64,000 bases of DNA from Aequorivita aurantiaca (GCF_030410135.1 NZ_JAUGQQ010000003.1:1-64000), one strand, 5' to 3'. Positions 17,927-27,197 are shown, counted from the stretch's first letter. Made by a program: numbers and translations. Notes: generated by a model from the letters alone, not told the origin.

Positions 17927-18939
17927 AACGGGAACAAGACATTTTTAACGACATCCAGAATAAAGGGCTTCGTCCTTGGCTTGATATAAATAGTGTTGAT
18001 GAGGTTTTTAGTCAAAAGTTTCACAGCCTAAAAGTTTACACCTCAAACCATCATCTTCAGTATCAACTAACCTTTGATAGACCAATTGACTATAAAACCA
18101 AATATTATCATCGATTAATCCTCAACACTCTTAAAATGGATTTCGATATAATTTTCAAAACCATTGACGAAGATAGGGATGAAAGTCTCATCCTTTATTG
18201 GTTGGATAATATTCTTAACAAACGATTAAAAACACAATTGAGGGACATTGGAACGCTCATAAAACAAAAGGATTTCGCACTCTCATACATCAATCCAAAA
18301 AACACGTCTTACCAAATAGATCAGCAACATAAAGCAGACACCTATATAATGCAGTTGCTCAAGCTCGCTTTGATGCAGTTGTATTTAGAAGTGCAGGAAG
18401 CTTTCAAAGATTGGGTCGCTGATGAATTAATTGTTGAAGATTTTTACACCCAGCTTCTACTGGAACCTATCCCGGAAAAGCTACCCATCCAAAAAATCCA
18501 AATTCTCGAAATTGAGCCGGAACCAGTCAAGAAGCGCAAACCCAAAAAAGAAGTCGAATCCCTCCCTTTCTATTCTTTCTCCTATAAACAATACCCTACT
18601 CATCAGGATAAATTAACAGATTTATGGGACAGCCTAAAACTCAACAATTTCATAAGTACAGATACTCCACTACCCACATTCAAAAAGATTTTTTCAGGAA
18701 CTGAAATCAACAACCCTGTTAAATGGACAGGAAAAATAAGTGAGCTTTATTACTTCATTAAATTAATTTACACAGATTTCAAACTTGTTGAGGACTTGAA
18801 ACAAGACCAATGGAAGGTTACTTGCAAATGCTTCGTTGATAAAGACGGAAATTCATATATTTTCAGGCAATTCCGCGGGCAGAAACGCCCAAGCCTCACA
18901 GGCCATAAAATAGATAAAGCCGTAAACCTACTCAAATAG
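17923..18939 (+). CDS. Element-encoded protein, possibly RteC-like
   Basis: A 338-residue cytoplasmic protein whose ATG overlaps the integrase stop by four bases (ATGA). The C-terminal part (about residues 225-338), with WTGKISELYYFIKLIYTDF and a late KCFVDKDGN segment, resembles the RteC family that controls excision in Bacteroides conjugative transposons. A lysine-rich linker (KKRKPKKE, near residue 205) separates it from a helical N-terminal half. I am only moderately sure of the family; the regulatory role is inferred from resemblance and position. A strong terminator follows. Confidence 0.5.
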   Translation: MKREQDIFNDIQNKGLRPWLDINSVDEVFSQKFHSLKVYTSNHHLQYQLTFDRPIDYKTKYYHRLILNTLKMDFDIIFKTIDEDRDESLILYWLDNILNKRLKTQLRDIGTLIKQKDFALSYINPKNTSYQIDQQHKADTYIMQLLKLALMQLYLEVQEAFKDWVADELIVEDFYTQLLLEPIPEKLPIQKIQILEIEPEPVKKRKPKKEVESLPFYSFSYKQYPTHQDKLTDLWDSLKLNNFISTDTPLPTFKKIFSGTEINNPVKWTGKISELYYFIKLIYTDFKLVEDLKQDQWKVTCKCFVDKDGNSYIFRQFRGQKRPSLTGHKIDKAVNLLK

Positions 18940-18942
18940 CGT

Positions 18943-19056
18943 ACTCTACACTTTACACCCCCTATTCTTTTTCAGTTTTTATTTAGCCCTTGTTTTTATC
19001 AAACAAGGGTTTTTGCCTTTGTTTGACCACTCTACACTCTACACTCTACACTACAC
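18943..19056 (+). repeat. Short tandem ACTCTAC repeats flanking a terminator
   Basis: ACTCTAC occurs three times in tandem (19029-19035, 19036-19042, 19043-19049) followed by ACTACAC. Another ACTCTAC-ACTTTAC pair lies at 18943-18956, on the other side of the hairpin. They precede the HTH and primase-like genes, where iterons or regulator sites would be expected; the role is unknown. Confidence 0.5.
18987..19015 (+). terminator. Terminator of the integrase operon
   Basis: A 9-bp perfect stem CCCTTGTTT (18987-18995) and AAACAAGGG (19001-19009) with loop TTATC is followed by TTTTTG. Confidence 0.85.
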
Positions 19057-19170
19057 CTTGTGCAAGCACCCTATAACAGCCTGTTTCCCGTCATACTTTA
19101 GCCCTGTATTCGGAAATCGAATATGACTTTTGGCCAAGAGTCTTTTACTAATTCTTAAATCCAAAATAAA

Positions 19171-19470
19171 ATGGAAGAGATATTAAAAAGGCTTGAAATT
19201 ATAGAAAAGCACGTATTAGACCAGAACATCATTCTGAAGAATGTACTCAACTTCAATGAAGCTTGTAAGTACTTGGAACTATCACAGTCGCATTTGTACA
19301 AACTTACAAGTGCCGGCAGCATTCCTCACTACAAACCCAACGGTAAAAAATTGTATTTCAACCGTGCCGAATTGGAAGAGTGGTTATTGCGTAACCGCAA
19401 TACCACACAGGAGGAAATCGACAAGCAAGCAGCTAATTATCTAATCAAAAAAGGGAGGGTAAAGCTATGA
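19171..19470 (+). CDS. Helix-turn-helix (excisionase-family) protein 1
   Basis: A 99-residue protein with a short N-terminal helix (LKRLEIIEKHVLDQ) and an HTH_17 domain from about residue 26: LNFNEACKYLELSQSHLYKLTSAGSIPHYKP followed by KLYFNRAELEEWL (both are typical). Pairs of such proteins stand at the head of replication modules in Bacteroidota integrative elements. It overlaps the next gene by four bases. Likely a regulator or directionality factor; DNA target unknown. Confidence 0.8.
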   Translation: MEEILKRLEIIEKHVLDQNIILKNVLNFNEACKYLELSQSHLYKLTSAGSIPHYKPNGKKLYFNRAELEEWLLRNRNTTQEEIDKQAANYLIKKGRVKL

Positions 19471-19763
19471 CAGAGATAATCGATTTACTCTTGGCACTCT
19501 CCCAAGAGATTAAGGACCTAAAAACACGTATCGACATTACCAGGGCAACGAGAGTAGAACGCCTAAAAGATACGTGGATTGACAATCAAGATGTAATGCA
19601 AATGCTACACATAAGTCAGCGCACCCTGCAAACGCTCCGGACAAATGGTACTATTCCCTTTAGCCGGATACGAGGCAAGTTTTATTACAAGGTAACCGAC
19701 ATTGAGAAGCTTTTGCAAGACCATTATTATAACCCAAATTTCAAATGCGATGGAAATAAGTAA
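19467..19763 (+). CDS. Helix-turn-helix protein 2
   Basis: A 98-residue protein with the same architecture as its upstream neighbour: a coiled N-terminal helix, then DVMQMLHISQRTLQTLRTNGTIPFSRI and a KFYYKVTDIEKLL wing (segments of one HTH_17 domain). It starts inside the previous gene (ATGA overlap), and the next gene starts inside its 3' end. It probably acts with HTH protein 1 in controlling the downstream primase-like genes. Confidence 0.8.
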   Translation: MTEIIDLLLALSQEIKDLKTRIDITRATRVERLKDTWIDNQDVMQMLHISQRTLQTLRTNGTIPFSRIRGKFYYKVTDIEKLLQDHYYNPNFKCDGNK

Positions 19764-20670
19764 AGAAGCAATTCTAAACAAAACGCATTATGGGTTAAAA
19801 ATTTATGCCTACATCCTACGGCAGTATTATCCTGAATCAGTCCTTTCCCTAAAGGGAAGGGACTGCGGGATAACCCGAAACCCATTCAATGGCGGAAAGG
19901 ACACATTACAAATAAATATTGTTGACAATGTTGCCCACCACTATGACACAGAACTAACCGATTTTAAAGGAGATATTTTTGAGTTTGCATCGTATCACTT
20001 TAAAACATTGAAAGAACAGGATTTATTGATAAAATTGAATGACGCACTGCATCTGCGTATTGGTCAAAAGAACAGTTTTTACAATAAGGAAGAACTCCAA
20101 CCTGCGGTTGCGTTTCCCGAAATCGCAACACAGGCTTCGCCCGTGTTCAGCTATTTTCAAAAACCTGTAACCAATATAATCCCAAATCGGCAAGCCTCTT
20201 TGGTTGAGGTGTTCCACCTCATCAAAGGAGATGATTTTGCTTTGTGTACAAGTACACTTCGCAAAATTCAAGATGTCAAAAAAGCCCGAAAGTATAAGGC
20301 GTTTCATTTCGATTATGTAACCTTTTCCGGATTGTTCTCAAAACGAAATGATAAGGACCTTAAAAAGCATTCGGGACTTTTAACTATTGACTTTGACCAC
20401 CTCAAAGATATTTCCAATTTAAGGGAAGCTTTGCTCAAAGATGAATACTTTGAAACCGAACTTCTTTTTACATCACCTTCCGGTGATGGCCTAAAGTGGG
20501 TTATCCCTATTGAATTAACCAAAGTCAAACACCAAGATTTCTTTAAAGCGGTCGCCAACTACATCCAGCATTCATACAGCTTGGAAGTGGACGCATCGGG
20601 CAAAGACATTTCAAGAGCCTGTTTTTTACCACACGACCCTAATGTTTTTATCAATCCAAAATATTTATAA
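19750..20670 (+). CDS. BT4734/BF3469-like protein (VirE N-terminal domain)
   Basis: A 306-residue protein. The first third contains a zinc-free primase-like entry (GLKIYAYILRQYYPESVLSLKGRDC, in parts), and the second half carries the VirE-N/BT4734 pattern: SGLFSKRNDKDLKKHSGLLTIDFDHL, then TSPSGDGLKWVIPI and ISRACFLPHDPNVFINP (each given in part here). Such proteins are paired with DUF3987 proteins in Bacteroidota mobile elements and probably form a primase. I start at ATG 19750 (MEISKEAIL), which overlaps the HTH gene by 14 bases; a start at 19702 would read through more of it. Confidence 0.75.
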   Translation: MEISKEAILNKTHYGLKIYAYILRQYYPESVLSLKGRDCGITRNPFNGGKDTLQINIVDNVAHHYDTELTDFKGDIFEFASYHFKTLKEQDLLIKLNDALHLRIGQKNSFYNKEELQPAVAFPEIATQASPVFSYFQKPVTNIIPNRQASLVEVFHLIKGDDFALCTSTLRKIQDVKKARKYKAFHFDYVTFSGLFSKRNDKDLKKHSGLLTIDFDHLKDISNLREALLKDEYFETELLFTSPSGDGLKWVIPIELTKVKHQDFFKAVANYIQHSYSLEVDASGKDISRACFLPHDPNVFINPKYL

Positions 20671-20673
20671 GTT

Positions 20674-22491
20674 ATGCAGAAAAAAACGTTTAATCCGTTG
20701 GATTGGATGGAAAACCCAACCCAACAACAGCAACTTACAGAACAGAACCTCCCACCAGTTACAGACAATAATTCAGACGTTGAAAAAATCATCAAAAACA
20801 TTGAAGCAAATCAAATTGATATTGCCCCAAATTATAACGACTGGATTAACATAGGCTTCGCCTTCGCGGATGAATTTGGAGAAACTGGAAGAAACCTGTT
20901 CCACAGGGTCAGCCAATACTATTCCGGCTACAATTCAAAGGAATGCGACAAGCAATTTGACAATTGCCTAAGGTCAAAAGGTCAAGGCGTTTCCCTCAAA
21001 AGTTTCTTCTTTCTTGCCAAACAGGCGGGAGTTTCGATTGCTACGCAATCTCACAATCCCCGCCCTTTTTCGCTTGCTAATCGCAAGCAGAAAAATGGAG
21101 TTGAGCAAGAAAGTAGCCACCCTGAAGAACAGCCACGGGAAGTTATGCCAACCTTCCCAAAATCAATATATCCTGAACTTCCCGAATTCTTGCAACAGGT
21201 CGTTGCTATCGCAACTTCCGATGAAGAAAAAGATATTTTGCTCTTAGGTTCCCTGGTCGCCATCAGTGCCTGTTTACCAAAAGTCTATGGCATTTATGAC
21301 GGTAAAAAAGTATTCTCCAATCTATTTCTTTTTGTTACAGCCCAAGCTTCAGCAGGTAAGGGCCGGATGGTGCATTGCCGCCAATTGGTAAATCCCATTC
21401 ACAAGGAATTACGCGAAGAAGCCAAATTACATAAACAACATTACGAACTTGATTTAGCGGAATACAACGCCAAAAAAGGAAAAGAAGAAGGTGTAGAAAA
21501 GCCCGCAAGACCTCCTGAGAAAATGCTCTTCATTCCTGCAAACAATAGTTCTACGGGAGCCTATCAGCTTTTAGGCGACAGCGATGGCAAAGGATTGATT
21601 TTTGAAACCGAGGGCGATACCTTGGCACACGCTTTTAAAAGCGATTACGGAAATTACAGCGATGGTTTCCGAAAAGCGTTCCACCACGAAACCATTTCCT
21701 ATTACCGCAGAACCGATCGCGAATTTGTCGACATTGAAAGCCCTTGTCTTTCCACCGTCCTCTCTGGAACGCCAAAACAAGTTTCGGCTTTAATCCCTAA
21801 TGCCGAAAACGGCCTGTTCAGCCGTTTCATATTCTATTATATGAATGTTAACCCCGTTTGGAAAAACGTTTTTGCAAGTACAACAGACAATGGTCTGGAT
21901 GATTACTTTGAAGATCTTGGCAACCAGTTCTATGAACTCTATAAGTTGCTTAAAAACAACGGTGAATTCCAATTTCATTTAACCATTGACCAACAAGACC
22001 AATTCAACAAGTTTTTTGAAGAAATACAAAGCAAATACATAAACCTTCAAGGCTTGGACTATATGGCAACCATCCGCAGGTTGGGACTTATCGCCTACCG
22101 CTTCTGTATGCTGTTTTCGGCTTTGCGCATTTTGGAGACAGGAGATATGACAAACAAACTCGTTTGTGAAGAAAGAGATTTTCAAGCTACGCTTAAAATC
22201 ATTAAAGTCCTGGTAGTACATTCCGGTAAAGTTTTTAGTGAGTTGCCCGCAGAAGAACAAAAGCCTTCACGCAAAAACAGAAAAGAAAAATTCCTTCAAG
22301 CGTTGCCCAAAAACTTCAACAGACAGAAATATTTGGAGGTCGCCAAAACCCTAAAAATCCCTTCAAAAACAGCCGAAGGCTACATCACCAGTTTTATAAA
22401 ATCCAACCTCATCCACCGTGAGCAACAGGATAATTATATCAATCTATCCATTGAGGAAACTGAGGAAGTTAAGGAAGTCAAGGAAGAATAA
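20674..22491 (+). CDS. PriCT-2/DUF3987 primase-helicase-like protein
   Basis: A 605-residue protein. Residues about 30-110 match a primase C-terminal 2 domain (NYNDWINIGFAFADEFG, then KSFFFLAKQAGV). From about residue 165 the DUF3987 domain runs to near 540, with a P-loop-like ASAGKGRM near residue 226. It ends in a glutamate-rich tail. The gene starts three bases after its BT4734-like partner. Together they look like the replication-initiation module of an integrative element; the helicase activity is inferred from the family. Confidence 0.8.
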   Translation: MQKKTFNPLDWMENPTQQQQLTEQNLPPVTDNNSDVEKIIKNIEANQIDIAPNYNDWINIGFAFADEFGETGRNLFHRVSQYYSGYNSKECDKQFDNCLRSKGQGVSLKSFFFLAKQAGVSIATQSHNPRPFSLANRKQKNGVEQESSHPEEQPREVMPTFPKSIYPELPEFLQQVVAIATSDEEKDILLLGSLVAISACLPKVYGIYDGKKVFSNLFLFVTAQASAGKGRMVHCRQLVNPIHKELREEAKLHKQHYELDLAEYNAKKGKEEGVEKPARPPEKMLFIPANNSSTGAYQLLGDSDGKGLIFETEGDTLAHAFKSDYGNYSDGFRKAFHHETISYYRRTDREFVDIESPCLSTVLSGTPKQVSALIPNAENGLFSRFIFYYMNVNPVWKNVFASTTDNGLDDYFEDLGNQFYELYKLLKNNGEFQFHLTIDQQDQFNKFFEEIQSKYINLQGLDYMATIRRLGLIAYRFCMLFSALRILETGDMTNKLVCEERDFQATLKIIKVLVVHSGKVFSELPAEEQKPSRKNRKEKFLQALPKNFNRQKYLEVAKTLKIPSKTAEGYITSFIKSNLIHREQQDNYINLSIEETEEVKEVKEE

Positions 22492-22572
22492 TCCTTAGCT
22501 TCCTCAATATCCTTAAAATCCTTGCTTATTAACATTTCTTTTATTTCTTCTCTTTTTTATATTTTACTTTCC

Positions 22573-22580
22573 TATATTTG
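22573..22580 (+). promoter_or_regulatory. -7 box of the XRE regulator
   Basis: TATATTTG matches the TAnnTTTG consensus and overlaps an in-frame TTG at 22578, so the regulator starts at ATG 22611. Confidence 0.5.
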
Positions 22581-22610
22581 GCATTATCTGTCAAGTACAA
22601 AGATGCCACA

Positions 22611-22910
22611 ATGAAGACATTTGCGAATAAATTAAAAAGTTTAAGATTAAAAAAAGAACTGTTGCTCAGGCAGGTTGCGGCCGCAATAGATGTGGACACC
22701 TCAATGGTCAGCAAGTTTGAAAACGGGGAACGCTTCCCAACAAGAGAACAAATTGAGAAGCTCGCTACTTTTTTTAGGGTACCGGAGAATGATTTCCTTG
22801 TGGAAGCTTTAAGTGACAAACTTAGATACGACTTTAGCGAAGAACCCTTGGCAATAGAAATACTCAAACGGACAATAAAAAAATTGAACTTAAAATCTAT
22901 AAATGATTAA
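22611..22910 (+). CDS. XRE-family HTH regulator of the defence cluster
   Basis: A 99-residue single-domain XRE protein: FANKLKSLRLKKELLLRQVA, then DTSMVSKFENGERFPTREQI, a canonical Cro/C1 helix-turn-helix. The C-terminal 30 residues are basic. It stands directly upstream of the helicase-methylase-nuclease genes in the same direction and resembles the controller proteins that delay restriction genes in other R-M loci. The control role is inferred; its operator was not identified. Confidence 0.8.
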   Translation: MKTFANKLKSLRLKKELLLRQVAAAIDVDTSMVSKFENGERFPTREQIEKLATFFRVPENDFLVEALSDKLRYDFSEEPLAIEILKRTIKKLNLKSIND

Positions 22911-22932
22911 GCCCAACCTTTGCACCACAAAT

Positions 22933-23034
22933 ATGAAATTCTTTACTGTCAGAGCTGTCCGCAATAATAATGGATATAAGCCAGCTATATCAGAAAAAAT
23001 AATTGTGTTAAGGCTAAATAAATATTTTAAGTGA
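22933..23034 (+). CDS. 33-residue leader ORF coupled to the SNF2 helicase gene
   Basis: A short frame (MKFFTVRAVRNNN... ending LRLNKYFK) whose TGA overlaps the GTG start of the helicase gene as GTGA. The overlap suggests translational coupling and supports the unusual GTG start of the next gene. An AACCTTTG sequence just upstream is one base off the -7 consensus. The peptide is basic and matches nothing I know; it may be only a leader. Confidence 0.35.
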   Translation: MKFFTVRAVRNNNGYKPAISEKIIVLRLNKYFK

Positions 23035-25952
23035 ATAAATTATCTACATATCACGCCAAATACTTCGCTTATGATTTAACAAGGCAATTACCTGCCAATG
23101 ATATTGGTAAATTGACCGCATCCTTACAAGATGCTCAAGTAGATTTAAACCCTCATCAAGTAGAAGCAGCACTTTTTGCTTTTAAATCACCATTATCTAA
23201 AGGGGCTGTTTTGGCTGATGAAGTTGGCTTAGGAAAAACCATTGAAGCTGGCATCATTCTATCACAGCAATGGGCAGAAAAAAAAAGGAAACTCTTAATT
23301 ATTGGTCCTTCCAACTTACGGAAACAATGGAGTCAAGAATTGACAGACAAATTTTACTTGCCTTCTGTTATTCTTGAAGCTAAATCTTTCAACAGTAAAA
23401 TTAAAGAAGGTAATCTAAATCCTTTTGACCAAGAGGATATAATTATCATTTGCTCATTTCATTTTGCCAAAAACAAAGCACCTTACTTAAAACACATTAA
23501 TTGGGATTTAGTCATTATTGATGAAGCCCACCGTTTACGTAACGTATATAAGCCATCAAATAAAATAGGTAACGCAATAAAAGACGCCTTAGACCACTGC
23601 AAAAAAGTGTTGTTAACCGCAACACCTTTGCAAAATTCTATTTTGGAGTTATACGGTTTAGTAAGTCTCATTGACCCATACATTTTTGGAGACTTAAAAA
23701 GTTTCAAAAGTCAGTTTAGCAGAAATATTGATGAAGAAAATTTTACAGATTTACGAAACCGTTTACAGCCCATTTGTAAGCGTACTTTAAGACGACAGGT
23801 TTTAGAATACATCAAATACACCGAGCGTAAACCTTTAGTTCAGGAGTATTTTCCAAATGAAGATGAAACAACGCTTTACAATTGGGTAACGGACTATCTA
23901 CAACGACCAAAACTGTATGCTTTACCATTCAGTCAGAGGCAATTAATGACCTTAATACTTCGTAAACTTTTAGCATCATCTACTTATGCCATCTACGGTA
24001 CTTTAGATGCTTTAGTCAAGCGTTTGGAAAACATCATTACCAACCACAATGCAATTGAGGAAGAAGATGAAATGACTATTGACTTTGAAACCTATTATGA
24101 AATTCAAGACGAATGGGAAAGCGAAGAAGAAGATGAAAGTGAAGTCGAAGATAATTTTGAGGAAATTGTTTATACAGAGGAAGAAATTGAAGAAGTTAAA
24201 AGTGAATTAGCCGACTTAGAAAAGTTTCGGGCTTTAGCTCAACGCATTAGAAAAAACTCAAAAGCAGAAAAATTATTCACTGCCTTAGAAAGAGGGTTTA
24301 CAGCCTTAGAATCATTGGGTGCTAATCAAAAAGCTCTAATCTTTACAGAGTCCAGAAGAACACAAGATTTTATTTGCAACCTACTGGAAGCAAGAGGGTA
24401 TGCAGATAAAGTAGTTAAGTTTAACGGAAGCAATGCAGATCAAAAATCGAAAGAGATTTATGCAGCTTATCTGAAAAAACACAAAGGCACAGATATTTTA
24501 ACAGGCTCATTAACTGCAGATAAAAGAGCTGCCATAGTTGATTATTTCAAAGAGGAAGCAACTATAATGGTGGCAACCGAAGCAGCTGCCGAAGGTATCA
24601 ACTTACAGTTTTGTTCTTTGGTTATCAATTTCGACCTGCCTTGGAATCCTCAACGTATTGAACAACGTATTGGAAGATGCCACCGTTACGGTCAAAAATA
24701 TGATGTTGTAGTTATCAATTTCCTCAACAAAGCCAATGCGGCCGACCAACGTGTTTATGAACTCTTAGACCAAAAATTCCGCTTATTTGATGGCGTTTTT
24801 GGGGCTTCTGATGAAGTTTTAGGTAGCATTGGCAATGGTGTTGATTTTGAAAAAAGAATCGCTACAATCTATCAGCAATGCCGAACCACAGAAGAAATAC
24901 AAACGGCTTTTGATGATTTACAACAAGAATTAAAGCCTGACATTTCCGAAAAAGTACAGGAAACCAGAAAAGTATTGATTGAAAACTTTGATGAAGAAGT
25001 AAGAGAGAAACTCAAAACCAATCTTTTTGAAAGTACCGAAAACCTTAACCGCTTTGAAGAACGATTATGGGATACCACAAAATTCTATCTAAACAGCTCA
25101 GCCCAGTTTGATGATGAAAACTATACGTTTACCTTAACGAAAAATCCATTCCCAAATGTATCTATTCATCAAGGTCCGTATATGATTTTGAAGCCTAAGC
25201 AAGGGCAACGTAAATCGGATATTGATGTGCCTGATGACACCAATATTTATCGTATAGGTCATAAGTTAGCCAAAGAAATTTTAGGTGCTTGCAAGCAACT
25301 CAATACAGCTCCCAAAGAATTAATCTTTGATTATTCTAACACCCCAACCAAAGTAACTGCACTTGAAAGCTACATTGGGCAATCGGGTTGGTTACAGGTA
25401 AGCCATTTAGAAATCAATTCTTTTGAGTTTGAAGATTTTTTAATCACGGCTTGCATTACGCATAATGGCAAAACCATTGATAAGGAAATAGCCCAACGCT
25501 TCTTTTCTATTCAAGCCACTGAAGGTCAAAACCTTTATGCACCAGAAGATATCAAAAAAACTTTAGAAGAAGTATTGTACAGCGAAACGCAAAGCGTTAT
25601 TTCAGAAAATGCTAACCGTAACAAAGACTTTTTTGATACCGAAATAGATAAGCTCGACCAGTGGGCAGATGATATGAAATTAAGTTTGGAAAAAGAAATA
25701 AGAGATTTAGATGCTGAAATAAAACTCAAGAAATCGGAAGCTAAAAAAATGCTCAACCTGGAAGCTAAAGTAAAAGCCCAAAGAGCCATTAAGGATTTAG
25801 AAAAGAAACGAAGCGAAAAACGACAACACCTTTTTGAAGCTCAAGATACCATAGACGACCGCAAGGAAAACCTATTAGACGAGATTGAAAGGCGTTTAAA
25901 GCAAGAAGTGAACACCACCGAACTATTCACCATAAAATGGAAGATGAAATAA
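23031..25952 (+). CDS. SNF2/RapA-like DNA helicase-translocase
   Basis: A 973-residue SF2 ATPase of the SNF2 type. Motif I is DEVGLGKT (residues 63-70, K69), motif II is DEAH (164-167) and motif VI lies near 545 in QRIEQRIGRCHRYGQ. An acidic insertion (about residues 342-390) lies between the two RecA folds, and a long C-terminal region with a coiled coil (about 860-950) follows. The start is GTG; the conserved-looking N-terminus STYHAKYFAYDLTRQ and the GTGA overlap with the leader ORF support it. It heads a tight operon with DUF3800, Mod and Res genes, so it likely translocates on DNA as part of a restriction-type defence system. Confidence 0.88.
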   Translation: MNKLSTYHAKYFAYDLTRQLPANDIGKLTASLQDAQVDLNPHQVEAALFAFKSPLSKGAVLADEVGLGKTIEAGIILSQQWAEKKRKLLIIGPSNLRKQWSQELTDKFYLPSVILEAKSFNSKIKEGNLNPFDQEDIIIICSFHFAKNKAPYLKHINWDLVIIDEAHRLRNVYKPSNKIGNAIKDALDHCKKVLLTATPLQNSILELYGLVSLIDPYIFGDLKSFKSQFSRNIDEENFTDLRNRLQPICKRTLRRQVLEYIKYTERKPLVQEYFPNEDETTLYNWVTDYLQRPKLYALPFSQRQLMTLILRKLLASSTYAIYGTLDALVKRLENIITNHNAIEEEDEMTIDFETYYEIQDEWESEEEDESEVEDNFEEIVYTEEEIEEVKSELADLEKFRALAQRIRKNSKAEKLFTALERGFTALESLGANQKALIFTESRRTQDFICNLLEARGYADKVVKFNGSNADQKSKEIYAAYLKKHKGTDILTGSLTADKRAAIVDYFKEEATIMVATEAAAEGINLQFCSLVINFDLPWNPQRIEQRIGRCHRYGQKYDVVVINFLNKANAADQRVYELLDQKFRLFDGVFGASDEVLGSIGNGVDFEKRIATIYQQCRTTEEIQTAFDDLQQELKPDISEKVQETRKVLIENFDEEVREKLKTNLFESTENLNRFEERLWDTTKFYLNSSAQFDDENYTFTLTKNPFPNVSIHQGPYMILKPKQGQRKSDIDVPDDTNIYRIGHKLAKEILGACKQLNTAPKELIFDYSNTPTKVTALESYIGQSGWLQVSHLEINSFEFEDFLITACITHNGKTIDKEIAQRFFSIQATEGQNLYAPEDIKKTLEEVLYSETQSVISENANRNKDFFDTEIDKLDQWADDMKLSLEKEIRDLDAEIKLKKSEAKKMLNLEAKVKAQRAIKDLEKKRSEKRQHLFEAQDTIDDRKENLLDEIERRLKQEVNTTELFTIKWKMK

Positions 25953-25953
25953 T

Positions 25954-26703
25954 ATGAGAGAACACATAAATATATATTGTGATGAAAGTTGCCATCTCCA
26001 AAACGATAAACAATCCGTTATGGTTTTGGGTGCTATTCATTGCCCAGCTTCAAAAAAGGATGAGATTTTTCTACGAATAGATGAATTAAAAAGAAAATAC
26101 ATTCTCATACCAAAGTATAATAAACACCCTAAGGAAAACAGAACCTATTATGAGATAAAATGGAATAAGGTTTCTAAAAGTCAAATAGATTTTTATCGGG
26201 ATATAATTGATTACTTCTTTGATGATGATGATTTATCATTTCGTGTTTTAGTAGTACCCGATAAGTCTTTATTAGACTACGAAAAATATGGTCATACACA
26301 CGATACTTTTTACTACAAAATGTATTTCAGTATGCTAAAAGCTATTTTACAGCCTGAATTTGCTCATAATATTTATATAGATATTAAAGATACACGAAGC
26401 AGGGAGAAAGTGCATAAATTGGAAAACGTACTCCGAAATGACAAATACGATTACAATAAAGAAATCATAAAAAAAGTACAGCAAGTTCGTTCTCACGAAG
26501 TAGAATTAGTCCAATTGGCAGACTTACTTATTGGTGCGGTTTCTTATGTGAGCAGAGGTTTGAATACAAGTGAGGCAAAAAATGAATTGATTGAATTGAT
26601 AAGACATAGATCAAGGTATTCTTTATTAAAATCCACACTTATAAAAGAAAGGAAGTTTAATATTTTTATTTGGGAATCTTCTAAATACATCAGTACAATA
26701 TGA
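25954..26703 (+). CDS. DUF3800 domain protein
   Basis: A 249-residue protein beginning INIYCDES (D10, E11), the acidic start typical of DUF3800, which has an RNase H-like fold with a putative nuclease centre. A second acidic patch appears at YIDIKDTRS near residue 145 and QLADLLIGAVSYV near residue 189, the remaining family blocks. The gene begins one base after the helicase stop and overlaps the next gene by four bases. DUF3800 proteins recur in restriction and defence loci; nuclease activity is plausible but unproven. Confidence 0.85.
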   Translation: MREHINIYCDESCHLQNDKQSVMVLGAIHCPASKKDEIFLRIDELKRKYILIPKYNKHPKENRTYYEIKWNKVSKSQIDFYRDIIDYFFDDDDLSFRVLVVPDKSLLDYEKYGHTHDTFYYKMYFSMLKAILQPEFAHNIYIDIKDTRSREKVHKLENVLRNDKYDYNKEIIKKVQQVRSHEVELVQLADLLIGAVSYVSRGLNTSEAKNELIELIRHRSRYSLLKSTLIKERKFNIFIWESSKYISTI

Positions 26704-27197
26704 GCGAAGTAGAAGAATTAATATTCCCAGACTTAGAATATTTTGAAGATTACAACGGTAATTTTCAAAATTACTTTCAAGCAGTTTATAAAATCTTTGA
26801 AAAGGACTTTATCAAAAAGAACACTCATTTTCAAGGAGTAAGGGTATCCGCACAGAAATTTCCTTTGGTAGATGGCATACATAGAACGTTTTATCATATC
26901 ACTCACGAAGGAGAGGACGAACAAAACAGAGAACCAGACTTTAGACGAATGGAAAGAATACGTTTTCCAAAATTCTGTATTGAAAATTGCCCCCACGAGC
27001 ATTTGTTAATTTGGAAAAATCAAAGAGGTAGAGATACACGAATACTAATTTTTAATGAATCAGAGGGATACCTAACAGTACTCACAGAACGTAAAGACTA
27101 CCATTTATTTTGGACAGCTTATTACATTACATCAAACAGAAGAAAGAATAATTTAATTGAAGAATATGAAGCCTATAAAAAAGCCAAAACCGCTTAG
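26700..27197 (+). CDS. Unknown protein of the defence operon
   Basis: A 165-residue soluble protein with no family I can name. It has a small cluster CIENCPHEH near residue 97 that could bind metal, and a C-terminal block (RILIFNES through LTERKDYHLFWTAYYI) suggesting a compact alpha/beta domain ending in a basic helix. Its ATG overlaps the DUF3800 stop (ATGA), so the two are almost certainly made together and may form a pair. Confidence 0.75.
   Translation: MSEVEELIFPDLEYFEDYNGNFQNYFQAVYKIFEKDFIKKNTHFQGVRVSAQKFPLVDGIHRTFYHITHEGEDEQNREPDFRRMERIRFPKFCIENCPHEHLLIWKNQRGRDTRILIFNESEGYLTVLTERKDYHLFWTAYYITSNRRKNNLIEEYEAYKKAKTA

Noticed and set aside
26973-26982. TTCTGTATTG, ten bases shared with the mnmE 3' end, as a possible right attachment site.
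   Set aside because: It lies inside a coding gene in the middle of the defence operon and the match stops after ten bases.
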